A stretch of 64,000 nucleotides of DNA from Cellulomonas sp. WB94 (GCF_003115775.1 NZ_QEES01000002.1:2108001-2172000), one strand, 5' to 3'; positions 34,884 through 45,068 are shown, counted from the first letter of the stretch. The notes: generated from the sequence alone by a model not told the origin. A program made the numbers and translations.

Positions 34884-36581
34884 TCAGAGCCCGAGCTCGT
34901 CGAGGACCGGCAGTCGCGACCGGACGGCCTCACGTGCCGCCTCGGCCGAGTCGGCGCCCGTCGCGAGCGCCGCCAGCTCCCGGCACGTCGCGAGAGTGAC
35001 CGAGCCGAGCACGGCCGCGACGTCGGGCAGGGCACGGGCCGTCATCGAGAGGGTCGCGACGCCGAGCCCGACGAGCACGACGGCGAGCGCCGGGTCGGCC
35101 GCGGCCTCTCCGCACACCCCGACCGGTCGGTCGTTCTGCACCCCGCCCTGGCACGTCGCCGCCACGAGCTGCAGCACGGCGGGCTGCCAGGCGGTCGAGA
35201 GCGGGGCGAGCTCACCGAGCATGCGGTCCGCCGCCATCGCGTACTGGGTGAGGTCGTTGGTGCCGATGCTCGCGAACGCCGCGTGCCGCAGGATCTGGCC
35301 GGCGCTCAGCGCCGCGCTCGGGACCTCGACCATCACCCCGGCGGTCGCGAGGCCGTGCGCGTGGCAGCGCTCGACGAACGCGGTCGTCTCGGGGACCGTG
35401 GCGATCATGGGGGCCATCACCCAGACGTCGGCGGTCTCCGCCTGCGCCGCCTGCGCGATCGCGGTCAGCTGGTCCTCGAGGACCTCGGGGTTGCGCCAGG
35501 ACGTGCGGTAGCCGCGGACGCCGAGGGCCGGGTTGGGCTCGGCCGCCGTCATGAGGAAGGGCAGGGGCTTGTCCGCGCCGGCGTCGAGGGTGCGCACGAC
35601 GACCTTCGTGCCGCTGAACGCCGCGAGAACCTGCCGGTACTGCGCGACCTGCTCGGGGATCGTCGGCGCGTCGGTGCGGTCGAGGAAGCAGAACTCGGTG
35701 CGGAACAGACCGACACCCTCGGCCCCAGCGTCGGCGGCGGCCTGCGCGCCGTCGGGTCGGCCGACGTTGGCGAGCAGCGGGACGCGGTGCCCGTCGCTCG
35801 TGCGACCGGCGCCGTCGAACGTCCGCACCCGCGCCGCGAGGGCAGCCGCCTGGGCGACCTGCTCCGCGGTGGGGTCCAGGGTCACCGTCCCGGCGGCCCC
35901 GTCCACGAGCACGAGGGTGCCGGGCGGAACAGTCGTGGCACCGGCGACGCCGACGACCGCGGGGATGCCGAGGGCGCGCGCGAGGATCGCGGTGTGCGAC
36001 GTCGTTCCGCCGTCACGGGTCACGAGCGCGACGACGCGGTCCGGGTCGAGCGTCGCGGTGTCGGCGGGGGACAGGTCCGCGGCCACGAGGACGAACGGGT
36101 GGTCCGAGTGCGGGACGCCGGGGGGCGCCTGGCCTGTGAGGGCGGCGACGACGCGGTCGCGCACGTCGGCGACGTCACGCGTGCGCTCGGCCATGTACCC
36201 GCCGAGCGCGGCGAGCTGAGCGATCACCCCGGCGGCCGCCTGCCAGACCGCGCGGGCGGGTACGAGCCGGGTCTCGCGCACGAGCTGCTGGGCCGCAGCG
36301 ACGAGCGTCGGGTCGGCGGCCATCATCGCGGTGGTCTCGAGCACCTCCCGCGCTGCGCCGCTCGCACGGGCGGCGGCCTGCTCGAGATCGGTCTGCGCGC
36401 TGAGTGCGGCGGTGGCGATGCGCTCGGCCGCCTGGTCGAGGTCGGCCTCGGGGGCGAGGGTCGCGCCGGCGAGCGGCTCCGCGACGGGATCCGGCATCGC
36501 GACCACGGGCCCGGAGGCACGGCCGGGGCTGACGCCGATGCCGGTGAGCCGGCGCTGCTGGGTTTCGTCGTCGGTCGGCAT
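34884..36581 (-). CDS. ptsI: PTS enzyme I (phosphoenolpyruvate--protein phosphotransferase)
   Basis: Start MPTDDETQQRRLTGIGVSPG at 36581 gives 565 residues, full length. The phosphorylated His196 lies in TRDGGTTSHTAILARALGIPAVVG. The C-terminal PEP-binding barrel shows GVGLFRTEFCFLDR, VVVRTLDAGADKPLPFL, NPALGVRGYR, MVEVPSA and SIGTNDLTQYAMAADR, and the catalytic Cys in GVCGEAAADP. It starts the PTS phosphorelay. It converges with ptsH and lies 100 bases downstream of the nagE stop on the same strand, separated from nagE by a hairpin and a 9-base tandem repeat. Confidence 0.95.
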   Translation of the reverse strand: MPTDDETQQRRLTGIGVSPGRASGPVVAMPDPVAEPLAGATLAPEADLDQAAERIATAALSAQTDLEQAAARASGAAREVLETTAMMAADPTLVAAAQQLVRETRLVPARAVWQAAAGVIAQLAALGGYMAERTRDVADVRDRVVAALTGQAPPGVPHSDHPFVLVAADLSPADTATLDPDRVVALVTRDGGTTSHTAILARALGIPAVVGVAGATTVPPGTLVLVDGAAGTVTLDPTAEQVAQAAALAARVRTFDGAGRTSDGHRVPLLANVGRPDGAQAAADAGAEGVGLFRTEFCFLDRTDAPTIPEQVAQYRQVLAAFSGTKVVVRTLDAGADKPLPFLMTAAEPNPALGVRGYRTSWRNPEVLEDQLTAIAQAAQAETADVWVMAPMIATVPETTAFVERCHAHGLATAGVMVEVPSAALSAGQILRHAAFASIGTNDLTQYAMAADRMLGELAPLSTAWQPAVLQLVAATCQGGVQNDRPVGVCGEAAADPALAVVLVGLGVATLSMTARALPDVAAVLGSVTLATCRELAALATGADSAEAAREAVRSRLPVLDELGL

Positions 36582-36591
36582 CGCATCCTCG

Positions 36592-36627
36592 CGGTTCGAT
36601 CGGTTCGATCGGTTCGAGCGGTTCAGA
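36592..36627. repeat. 9-base tandem repeat upstream of ptsI
   Basis: Four consecutive 9-base units starting CGGTTCGAT, CGGTTCGAT, CGGTTCGAG and CGGTTCAGA lie within 50 bases of the ptsI start. They could be a slipped-strand expansion or a regulator array. Confidence 0.6.
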
Positions 36628-36640
36628 TCAGGTGACGTGC

Positions 36641-36678
36641 CGAGGCCCGGCCGGTGCTCGCGCTCCGGCCGGGCCTCG
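36641..36678 (-). terminator. Terminator hairpin after nagE
   Basis: CGAGGCCCGGCCGG (36641-36654) and CCGGCCGGGCCTCG (36665-36678) form a 14-bp perfect stem with a 10-base loop, immediately past the nagE stop (36683 on the minus strand). It would end the nagE transcript before ptsI. Confidence 0.7.
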
Positions 36679-36682
36679 GACC

Positions 36683-38020
<1,338 letters not shown>

Positions 38021-38114
38021 GACAGGTGCACTCCTCGTTGTGTGCGGGCCGTGAGCCGGTGGGCACCGGCGCTCCCTCGTCCAGACCGGGGATCAGGTGT
38101 CGATCAAGTGCGCT

Positions 38115-38130
38115 AGATGTCTGGACCAGT
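38115..38130. promoter_or_regulatory. Degenerate DasR box between nagE and gntR
   Basis: AGATGTCTGGACCAGT matches 13 of 16 positions of the perfect box found at 34543. It lies 95 bases before the nagE ATG and 88 before the gntR start, within the divergent promoter region. A weaker partial match is at 38079-38090. Confidence 0.6.
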
Positions 38131-38217
38131 TGTCGCAACCATGATGGAATGGTGCATCCGGTGTCAAGGGCGGCATGCTTCGGCCGTCAGCACGAGTCGC
38201 GCAGCGAAGGGACCACG

Positions 38218-38994
38218 GTGGGTCGCTCGGTTCTGAAGTACGTGCGCGTCCGGGACTACCTTCGCTCGCTCGTCACGCACGAGCTCTCGGCGGGAGACAC
38301 CATCCCCTCGGAACGGCTGCTCTGCGAGCAGTTCGGCGTCTCGCGGATGACGGTGCGCCAGGCGGTCGACGCCCTCGTCGTCGAGGGGCTCCTGGACCGG
38401 GAGCAGGGCCGCGGCACGTTCGTCGCACCCACCAAGGTCGACCTCGAGGTGCGCCTCGCGTCGTTCGGCGAGGAGATGGCCCGACGCGGCATGGAGCCGT
38501 CGTCGAAGGTCTTGGCGGCCGAGGTCGTCGCCGCGACCCCCGACATCGCGGACGCGCTCGACATCCTCCCCGGGGAGCGGGTCTACTCCCTGCACCGGGT
38601 GCGGTTCGCCGACGGCGTGCCCATGGCGATCGAGCAGTCGTGGCTCTCGTGCGAGCTGGTGCCTGGATTCTTCGACGGCGCCGTGCCCGACTCCATCTAC
38701 GGCGAGCTGCGGCGGCGCGGCCTCGAGCCCGACTGGGGTGAGGACACCGTCTCCGCGACCGAGGTCGACGCACAGGACGCCGAGCTGCTGGGCGTCGCGC
38801 CGGGCCGGGCCGTCCTGCGACTCGCGCGACGGACCTTCGCCGGCGAGACGGCCTGCGTGTACTCACGGTCGACCTACCGGGCCGACCGCTACGTGCTCTG
38901 GGTCCCGCTGCGCGCGCCCAAGCGCGCGTTGACACCCCGGCGGACCTCGAGCGACCTGACGGCAGAGCCCGCGACGACGGAGTTCGTGGGATGA
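38218..38994 (+). CDS. GntR family regulator (DasR/NagR type)
   Basis: GTG 38218 follows AAGGGA and gives 258 residues, the size of DasR. The GntR winged helix is VRDYLRSLVTHELSAGDTIPSERLLCEQFGVSRMTVRQAVDALVVEGLLDREQGRGTFVA, and the C-terminal UTRA effector domain includes YSLHRVRFADGVPMAIEQSWL and CVYSRSTYRADRYVLWVPL. DasR and NagR sense glucosamine-6-P or GlcNAc-6-P and release the dre box. The dre boxes at 34543 and 38115 and the operon context support that role. The stop overlaps the first EIIB gene (ATGA). Confidence 0.9.
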   Translation: MGRSVLKYVRVRDYLRSLVTHELSAGDTIPSERLLCEQFGVSRMTVRQAVDALVVEGLLDREQGRGTFVAPTKVDLEVRLASFGEEMARRGMEPSSKVLAAEVVAATPDIADALDILPGERVYSLHRVRFADGVPMAIEQSWLSCELVPGFFDGAVPDSIYGELRRRGLEPDWGEDTVSATEVDAQDAELLGVAPGRAVLRLARRTFAGETACVYSRSTYRADRYVLWVPLRAPKRALTPRRTSSDLTAEPATTEFVG

Positions 38995-39245
38995 GCGAGG
39001 GGCGGAACGGTGTGAGCGAGCAGGCAGCGGACATCCTGGCGGCACTGGGTGGCGTGGCGAACATCATCGAGATCGAGCCGTGCACCACACGGCTCCGGTC
39101 CGAGGTCCACGACACTGCCGTCGTGGACGTGAAGGCCCTGCGAGCGGCCGGCGCCCACGGCGTCATGATCTCGGGTCACGTGGTCCAGGTCGTCATGGGG
39201 CCGAACGTCGACACCATCGCGACGGACCTCGAGGAGCTGTTGTGA
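38991..39245 (+). CDS. PTS EIIB component (glucose/GlcNAc type), first copy
   Basis: The 84 residues hold the EIIB phosphorylation Cys31 in ANIIEIEPCTTRLRSEVHD, with the rest of the domain VVDVKALRAAGAHGVMISGHVVQVVMGPNVDTIATDLEELL. It transfers phosphate from EIIA to the incoming sugar at the EIIC permease. ATG 38991 overlaps the gntR stop by four bases; a GTG at 39012 is also possible. A second EIIB gene follows after 52 bases, so the system has two small EIIB proteins rather than one EIICB fusion. Confidence 0.9.
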   Translation: MSEGRNGVSEQAADILAALGGVANIIEIEPCTTRLRSEVHDTAVVDVKALRAAGAHGVMISGHVVQVVMGPNVDTIATDLEELL

Positions 39246-39297
39246 ACAATCGGGACGCGCGGCAACCGGGCTGCCGTCGGTCAGCAAGGAGAAGCGC

Positions 39298-39528
39298 ATG
39301 AGCAAGGCGGAGCAGATTCTCGCGGCTCTCGGCGGAGACGCGAACATCGTCGACCTCGAGCCGTGCATCACGCGGCTGCGGGTCGAGGTCGTCGACCCGT
39401 CGCTGGTCGACGAGGCCGCGCTCAAGGCGACCGGGGCGTTCGGCGTCATGCGGTCCGGCACCGCCGTGCAGGTGGTCGTCGGTCCCGAGGCCGACACGCT
39501 CGCCTCGGACATCGAGGACCTGCGCTGA
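39298..39528 (+). CDS. PTS EIIB component (glucose/GlcNAc type), second copy
   Basis: The 76 residues match EIIB with active Cys23 in ANIVDLEPCITRLRVEVVD. The domain ends at ADTLASDIEDLR. It is about half identical to the first copy, indicating an old tandem duplication followed by divergence. ATG 39298 follows AAGGAGAAG. Its stop shares a base with the EIIA ATG (TGATG). One copy may serve another EIIC encoded elsewhere, which is inference. Confidence 0.92.
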   Translation: MSKAEQILAALGGDANIVDLEPCITRLRVEVVDPSLVDEAALKATGAFGVMRSGTAVQVVVGPEADTLASDIEDLR

Positions 39529-39992
39529 TGACCGCACCCCTCACCGTGCTCGCACCGATCGGTGGTGTCGTGCGTGCCATGGCCGACGTGCCCGACCCGG
39601 TCTTCGGCGCGGAGCTCGTCGGCCCCGGCATGGCGATCGACCCAACCCGCGACGGCGTCGTCGAGGCGATCGCCCCGATCGACGGCACGATCGTCAAGCT
39701 GCACCCGCACGCGTTCGTCGTCACCGCGGACGCCGAGCACTCCGCCCTCGTGCATCTCGGGCTCGACACCGTCCAGCTCGGCGGCGTGGGCTTCACGCTG
39801 CACGTCAAGGAGGGCGACGTGGTCGTCGCGGGCGACGTCGTCGTGAGCTGGGACCCGGCCGCGGTCGAGGCCGGCGGACGGTCGCCCATCTGCCCGGTCG
39901 TCGCTCTGGAGGGCAAGCCCGGCTGCCTCACGCCGCTCGTCGACGTCGGTGTGGCGGTCCGCGCGGGGGAACCGTTGTTCGAGTGGAGCTGA
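39528..39992 (+). CDS. crr: PTS EIIA component (glucose/Crr type)
   Basis: The 154 residues match EIIA-Glc: VLAPIGGVVRAMADVPDPVFGAELVGPGMAIDP, then the two active-site histidines, His61 in LHPHAFVVTA and the phosphorylated His76 in HSALVHLGLDTVQL, and KEGDVVVAGDVVVSWD. It carries phosphate from HPr to the EIIB proteins. It is translationally coupled to EIIB and overlaps the HAD gene by ten bases. A free EIIA of this type may also serve other sugar permeases. Confidence 0.93.
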   Translation: MTAPLTVLAPIGGVVRAMADVPDPVFGAELVGPGMAIDPTRDGVVEAIAPIDGTIVKLHPHAFVVTADAEHSALVHLGLDTVQLGGVGFTLHVKEGDVVVAGDVVVSWDPAAVEAGGRSPICPVVALEGKPGCLTPLVDVGVAVRAGEPLFEWS

Positions 39993-40708
39993 TCGCCGAC
40001 GAGGTCGGCGCGCGGCTCGATCGCCCGGGCGCCGGTCTGCTCGTCGACCTCGACGGCACCCTCGTGCGCAGCGAGGAGGCGCACCAGGGCGCGTTCCGGG
40101 AGTACTTCGCGTCGCGCGGGTGGGTGGTCGAGGACGACGTCGTCCGACTGTTCTCCGGGCGCCGCGCGCACGAGGTGTTCGCGAGCGTTGCCGGGCCCTG
40201 GGGTGACGAGGACCCGCACGCCCTCACCCGGAGCGTCATCGACATGCTGCGGGGGATGGACGTCCGGCTGACCCCGGTCGAGGGAGCCGCGCGCCTGCTC
40301 ACCGCCTGCGTGACGTCCGGGCTCCCCGTCGCCGTCGTGACCTCGGCGGGCCGCACGTGGACCAGGGCGGCGCTCCGGTCGTTCGACGTCGACGACGGCA
40401 TGATCGGCATGGTCACCGCCGAGGACTGCGAGCACGGCAAGCCCGACCCGGAGCCGTTCCGGCGCGGTGCCGAGCTGCTCGGCCTGCCTCCGGGCGGGCT
40501 CGTGGCGCTCGAGGACGCACCCGCGGGCATCGCGTCGGCACGGGCTGCGGGCGTCGGTCTCGTCGTCGGCGTGACCACCAGCAACCCCGCTCACGTCCTG
40601 GTCACCGCGGGCGCCCACGGCACAGCGGTGGACCTGACGGTGCTCGCCGACGTGGTCGAGGGCCGCCGCCCCACTCCCTCTCACGGAAAGGCCCCCGACC
40701 ACACATGA
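39983..40708 (+). CDS. HAD superfamily phosphatase
   Basis: The 241 residues contain HAD motif I LLVDLDGTLVRSEE, motif II VAVVTSAG, the motif III Lys in EHGKPDPEPF, and motif IV ALEDAPAGIASARAAG. Subfamily IA with a helical cap, like beta-phosphoglucomutase or sugar-phosphate phosphatases (YniC, GPP). The GTG start at 39983 overlaps EIIA by ten bases and the stop overlaps nagA (ATGA), so it is locked into the GlcNAc operon. Dephosphorylation of an excess or misformed sugar phosphate is a reasonable guess. Confidence 0.87.
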   Translation: MELIADEVGARLDRPGAGLLVDLDGTLVRSEEAHQGAFREYFASRGWVVEDDVVRLFSGRRAHEVFASVAGPWGDEDPHALTRSVIDMLRGMDVRLTPVEGAARLLTACVTSGLPVAVVTSAGRTWTRAALRSFDVDDGMIGMVTAEDCEHGKPDPEPFRRGAELLGLPPGGLVALEDAPAGIASARAAGVGLVVGVTTSNPAHVLVTAGAHGTAVDLTVLADVVEGRRPTPSHGKAPDHT

Positions 40709-41916
40709 CCGAGCGCACCGCACCCGAGCTCCTTCGCGGCCGGGTCGTCACGCCGACCGAGGTGATCGCCGACGGCGTCGTCGTCGTCCGCGACGGGACG
40801 ATCGCGTGGGTCGGTGAGGCCGCGAACGCCGCAGCAGCGGGCTGGTCGGGCCTCCCGGACCCGGCCCGGCACCCCGTCACGGTGCTCCCCGGTCTCGTCG
40901 ACCTCCACACGCACGGAGGCGGCGGCGCGAGCTACCCGGATGCGACCACTCCGCAGGAGGCGCTCGTCGCGGTGCTCGAGCACCGGGCCCACGGGACCAC
41001 GACGTTGGTCGCCTCGTTGGTCACCGCGGCGCCCGACACGTTGCGTCAGCGGGTCGCGGTGCTCGCCGCGCTCGCGGACGTGGGGGAGATCGCCGGCATC
41101 CACCTCGAGGGCCCGTTCGTGTCGACGGTGCGCTGCGGCGCGCAGGACCCGGCGCTGATCCAGGCTCCCGACGCGGACCTCACTCGTGAGCTCGCCGCCC
41201 TCGCGCGCGGGCACCTGGTGACCATGACGATCGCCCCCGAGCTGGGCGGCGTCGCCGGCGTCGTCGACGCGCTGATCGGCGCGGGAGCGCTGCCCAGCTT
41301 CGGGCACACCGACGCGAGCTGGCGCCAGACGTCCGACGCCCTCGCCGACGCGCGCACGCGACTGGCGGCCACGCCCGGTCGTCGCTCGGGCCGGGCGACC
41401 GTGACCCACCTCTTCAACGGCATGCGTCCGCTGACGCACCGGGACCCCGGCCCGATCCCGGTCTTCCTCGCGGCTGCCGCCCGGGGCGAGGCCGTCGTGG
41501 AGCTGATCGGTGACGGCACGCACGTCGACCCGGAGCTGGTCCAGAGCATCTTCAGCCTCGTCGGCGCCGACAACATCGCGCTGGTGACCGACGCGATGGC
41601 CGCTGCCGGCATGCCCGACGGCGCGTACCGGCTCGGCTCGCAGGACGTCACGGTCGCCGACGGAGTGGCCCGGCTGACGCACGGCGGGGCGATCGCGGGC
41701 GGCACCGCGCACCTGCTCGACATCGTGCGGACCACCGTCGCCGGCGGGGTCCCGCTCGTCGACGTCGTGCGGGCCGCCGCGACCACGCCGGCTGCGGTGC
41801 TCGGCGACGCCACGATCGGGGCTCTCGAAGCCGGCCGGCGCGCGGACATCGTGCTGACCGACGACGACCTGCGGGTGCTGAGCGTCCGGCGCGCGGGCAC
41901 GGTCGTGGCTCCATGA
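40705..41916 (+). CDS. nagA: N-acetylglucosamine-6-phosphate deacetylase
   Basis: The 403 residues match NagA: LPGLVDLHTHGGGG (metal site), GIHLEGPFVSTVRCGAQDPALI (metal Glu), FGHTDASW, VTHLFNGMRPLTHRDPG, ELIGDGTHVDPELV, the catalytic Asp in ALVTDAMAAAGMPDG, and GGAIAGGTAHLLD. It removes acetate from GlcNAc-6-P to give glucosamine-6-P, the inducer of DasR-type regulators. ATG 40705 overlaps the HAD gene stop, and nagB follows after 67 bases. Confidence 0.94.
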   Translation: MTERTAPELLRGRVVTPTEVIADGVVVVRDGTIAWVGEAANAAAAGWSGLPDPARHPVTVLPGLVDLHTHGGGGASYPDATTPQEALVAVLEHRAHGTTTLVASLVTAAPDTLRQRVAVLAALADVGEIAGIHLEGPFVSTVRCGAQDPALIQAPDADLTRELAALARGHLVTMTIAPELGGVAGVVDALIGAGALPSFGHTDASWRQTSDALADARTRLAATPGRRSGRATVTHLFNGMRPLTHRDPGPIPVFLAAAARGEAVVELIGDGTHVDPELVQSIFSLVGADNIALVTDAMAAAGMPDGAYRLGSQDVTVADGVARLTHGGAIAGGTAHLLDIVRTTVAGGVPLVDVVRAAATTPAAVLGDATIGALEAGRRADIVLTDDDLRVLSVRRAGTVVAP

Positions 41917-41983
41917 GCGGCACGGTCGAGACTCACGGCCGGCACGAACGACGAGCAGCAGTCCGAACAGAGAGGGCAGTGAC

Positions 41984-42766
41984 ATGGAGGTTGTGATCGC
42001 AGCACCCGAGGAGCTGGTCGCGCTCGCGGCGGGGGCGATCGAGTCGCTGCTCGCCGCCAAGCCCGCGGCCGTGCTCGGTCTCGCGACCGGGTCGAGCCCG
42101 CTCGGCATCTACGACGAGCTCGTCCGGCGGTACGAGGACGGTCGCGTGTCGTTCGCGCATGCGCGGGGGTTCCTGCTCGACGAGTACGTCGGGCTGCCGG
42201 CCGACCACCCGGAGCGGTACCGGAACGTGATCGAGCAGGAGATCGCCTCGCGGGTCGACTTCGTGCCCGACGCGGTCCAGGGTCCGGACGGTCTGGCCGA
42301 GGACATCGCCGCGGCGTGCGTGCGGTACGAGGCGGCGATCGCTGAGGCCGGCGGGGTGGACCTGCAGATCCTCGGGATCGGCACGGACGGCCACGTCGGG
42401 TTCAACGAGCCCGGTTCGTCGCTCGCCTCGCGCACGCGGATCAAGACCCTGACCGACCAGACGCGCGCGGACAACGCGCGGTTCTTCGACGGCGACGTCG
42501 AGGCGGTGCCGCGCCACTGCCTGACGCAGGGTCTCGCCACCATCATGAGTGCGCGGCACATCGTGCTGATCGCGAGCGGCCGCGCCAAGGCCGAGGCGAT
42601 CCACCACCTCGTCGAGGGCCCCGTGAGCGCGATGTGGCCGGGGACGATCCTGCAGCACCACCCGCACGTCAGCGTGCTCATCGACCCCGCCGCGGCCAGC
42701 AGGCTGCAGCTCGCCGACTACTTCCGCAGCACCTACGCGGCGAAGCCGGCCTGGCAGGGGCTCTGA
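41984..42766 (+). CDS. nagB: Glucosamine-6-phosphate deaminase
   Basis: The 260 residues match NagB: AVLGLATGSSPLGIYDELVRRY, the catalytic Asp in FLLDEYVGLPADHPERYRNVI, QILGIGTDGHVGFNEPGSSLASRTRIKTL, and PRHCLTQGLATIMSARHIVLIASGRAKAEAIH. The enzyme converts glucosamine-6-P to fructose-6-P and ammonia, ending the pathway. It is the last gene of the operon and is followed by a strong hairpin at 42773. Confidence 0.95.
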   Translation: MEVVIAAPEELVALAAGAIESLLAAKPAAVLGLATGSSPLGIYDELVRRYEDGRVSFAHARGFLLDEYVGLPADHPERYRNVIEQEIASRVDFVPDAVQGPDGLAEDIAAACVRYEAAIAEAGGVDLQILGIGTDGHVGFNEPGSSLASRTRIKTLTDQTRADNARFFDGDVEAVPRHCLTQGLATIMSARHIVLIASGRAKAEAIHHLVEGPVSAMWPGTILQHHPHVSVLIDPAAASRLQLADYFRSTYAAKPAWQGL

Positions 42767-42772
42767 CGGTGG

Positions 42773-42798
42773 CAGCGCCCCGGACGCGGGGGGCGCTG
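42773..42798 (+). terminator. Terminator hairpin after nagB
   Basis: CAGCGCCCC (42773-42781) and GGGGCGCTG (42790-42798) form a 9-bp stem, loop 8, seven bases after the nagB stop. It closes the gntR-nagB operon. Confidence 0.65.
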
Positions 42799-42847
42799 AC
42801 GTTCGTCTGGTCCGTCCCGAACGGCCGGCGTCGGTAGGGTCGGCGCC

Positions 42848-43645
42848 GTGCGCATCACCTCGCTGGGGTTTCGGACAGACATCATGCTGCTGACCCTCCA
42901 GGGCAGCGACGTCGAGGACCGCGGCGATCATCTGGTCGTCCGCACCCCAGGCAACCCCACGTTCTGGTGGGGCAACTTCGTGCTCCTTCGGGAGCGTCCC
43001 GGTCGGGGTGGTGTGCGGCGGTGGGAGGAGACGTTTGCCCGGGAGCTCCCCGAGGCGGCCCATCGCACCTTCGGCGTCGACGGCACCCAGGGTGACGTGG
43101 CTGACTTCGGCGAGTTCGCTGCTGCCGGGTACGCGGTCGACGGCAGCGCGGTGATGACCGCCTCGTCCGTCCACGAGCCACCGCACCCCAACCACGACGC
43201 CACCTACCGCGCCCTCGACCTCACCGATCGTGGCGATCGGGACGCAGCGATCGCGCTCCAGCTGGCCAACGCCCCCCACCGGGAGCCGTCCAGCCACCGG
43301 GAGTTCCTCGTCCGGAAGATGGAGGCGATGAGGCCGCTGCAGGAGGCGGGCTGCGGCTCCTGGTTCGGTGCGTTCGTCGACGGTCGGATGCTCTCCGGGA
43401 TGGGTCTGTTCTCCGACGGCTCTGGCGTCGCCCGGTTCCAGAGCGTCGACACCCATCCCGATGCGCGCGGCCGGGGCCTGGCCGGAACACTCGTCCACCA
43501 CGTCAGCCGCTACGGCCTGACGGACCTCGGTGCGGCCACCCTGGTCATGGTTGCCGACCCCGGCTACCACGCCATCGACATCTACCGGTCGATCGGCTTC
43601 GAGACCACCGAGACGCAGCTCCAGCTCGAACGGTCACCGGGATGA
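42848..43645 (+). CDS. GNAT family N-acetyltransferase
   Basis: The 265 residues carry a C-terminal GNAT fold with the acetyl-CoA loop in FQSVDTHPDARGRGLAGTLVHHVSRYGL (R-G-R-G-L-A type), then ATLVMVADPGYHAIDIYRSIGFETTETQLQLER. The N-terminal 130 residues (FRTDIMLLTLQGSDVEDRGDHLVVRTPGNPTFWWGNFVLL) form a second, degenerate GNAT-like half. The acceptor substrate is unknown. Start GTG 42848 sits directly after a promoter-like TAGGGT stretch. Not linked to its neighbours by spacing. Confidence 0.82.
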   Translation: MRITSLGFRTDIMLLTLQGSDVEDRGDHLVVRTPGNPTFWWGNFVLLRERPGRGGVRRWEETFARELPEAAHRTFGVDGTQGDVADFGEFAAAGYAVDGSAVMTASSVHEPPHPNHDATYRALDLTDRGDRDAAIALQLANAPHREPSSHREFLVRKMEAMRPLQEAGCGSWFGAFVDGRMLSGMGLFSDGSGVARFQSVDTHPDARGRGLAGTLVHHVSRYGLTDLGAATLVMVADPGYHAIDIYRSIGFETTETQLQLERSPG

Positions 43646-43766
43646 GCGGCACCGCTCGGACCGGCCGCGACACCCGGCGGGTCCTCGAGCACCTGGACCG
43701 CACGGGACCACCCCGCTGCTGGTCCTAGTCTCAGGGGGCAGACCGCCGGACCAGCAAGGAGCGAGC

Positions 43767-45068
43767 ATGCACGCCGACCCGCAGGTCGCGACTTCTCTCG
43801 CGCCTGCGCCGGCCCCCGACCGGGCCGGCCGTCGCCCCGCACGTGTCGTCTGGGCGCGGGCCGCGCTCCTGAGCTTCGTCCTGGCCGCGATGCTCACGAC
43901 CGCGGTCGTGCGGCAGGGGCGCGGGGAGTTCCCCGGTCCGACCCTGCTCGTCCTGACAGTCGCCGCGTGGGTGCCGCTGCTCTGGTACGCGCGCCGGCCC
44001 GTGGCGGCGCTCGTCGGTGCGCTGCTCGTCGAGTCGATCCACCTGGTCGTCGTGCCGTACTCCAACCCCGGGGCGTCGGCGGCGGTCGCGATGGGCGCCT
44101 TCCAGCCGGTCCCGCTCGCCACGATGGTGGCGGCGTGGGCGGTCGCGAGCCGGCGCCCTCGGCCCGTGGGCTGGGCGCTCGGCGGCGGCGCGGCCGCCGT
44201 CCTGCTCCTGGTGGGTGTCGTCGCCAAGCCGCTCACCCTCGTCGCCACCGACATGGTGATGTTCAACCTCGTGATCGCCGCGACGGCGGTCGGCACCGTG
44301 GTCTCGGGCCGCCGAGAGCGGGTGGTGCGCGAGGCTCTGGCCCGCGACGAGGAGACCCGGCAGCAGGTCGTGGCCGAGCGGCTGCGCATCGCCCGTGAGC
44401 TGCACGACGTGCTGGCGCACCACCTGACGCTCGTCAACGCCCAGGCCGGGGTGGCCGACTACCTGCTCGCGACGGACCCCTCCGCGGCGTCGGTCGCGCT
44501 GCGCGGCATCGGCCAGCACACCCGCCAGGCGCTCGACGAGCTGCGCGCGACCGTGGGGCTGCTGCGCCAGGACGACGACTCCGCCGAGGACACCGACCCG
44601 GCCGTCGGGGCCGCACGCCAGCCCGTCCCTGGGCTGGCGCGGCTCGACGAGCTCATCGAGTCCTTCCGCTCCGTGGGAGGCACAGTGGAGCTCGAGGCGA
44701 CGGGATCGCCCAGGACCCTCCGGCCCGATGCGGACCTCGCTGCCTACCGCATCGTCCAGGAGGCCCTGACGAACGCCACGAAGCACGCAGCCGGTGCGGT
44801 GGCGCGCGTCGACCTGCGATGGTCCGACGACGAGCTCGCGTTGTCCGTGACGAACGGGCCTGCGACACGGCTCGCGGCGGCGCGTACCCGCCCACCGGCG
44901 GGATCGGGCCACGGGCTCATCGGCATGCGCGAGCGTGCCCTCGCCTGCGGGGGGACGCTCACGACCGAACGCTCGCCCGCGGGCGGGTTCGTCGTCCGTG
45001 CGACCATCCCGGTCCAGGTCGACGACGGCGGCGACGACGTGACGCTCGCAGAAGGAGAACCAGCGTGA
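43767..45068 (+). CDS. Sensor histidine kinase (NarL/HisKA_3 type)
   Basis: The 433 residues begin with a short cytoplasmic stretch and five or six membrane segments up to about residue 180 (LLSFVLAAMLTTAVV, LLVLTVAAWVPLLW, VGALLVESIHLVV, MVAAWAVAS, AAAVLLLVGVVAK, MFNLVIAATAVGTVV). Next is the HisKA_3 dimerisation box RIARELHDVLAHHLTLVNAQAG with phospho-His213. The ATPase domain has AAYRIVQEALTNATKHA (N box) and GSGHGLIGMRERALACGG (G box). No large sensor domain is present, so it senses within or at the membrane. It overlaps the response regulator gene (GTGA). Confidence 0.92.
   Translation: MHADPQVATSLAPAPAPDRAGRRPARVVWARAALLSFVLAAMLTTAVVRQGRGEFPGPTLLVLTVAAWVPLLWYARRPVAALVGALLVESIHLVVVPYSNPGASAAVAMGAFQPVPLATMVAAWAVASRRPRPVGWALGGGAAAVLLLVGVVAKPLTLVATDMVMFNLVIAATAVGTVVSGRRERVVREALARDEETRQQVVAERLRIARELHDVLAHHLTLVNAQAGVADYLLATDPSAASVALRGIGQHTRQALDELRATVGLLRQDDDSAEDTDPAVGAARQPVPGLARLDELIESFRSVGGTVELEATGSPRTLRPDADLAAYRIVQEALTNATKHAAGAVARVDLRWSDDELALSVTNGPATRLAAARTRPPAGSGHGLIGMRERALACGGTLTTERSPAGGFVVRATIPVQVDDGGDDVTLAEGEPA

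Noticed and set aside
38079-38090. Third DasR box
   Set aside because: Only 9 of 12 core positions match; not reliable alone.
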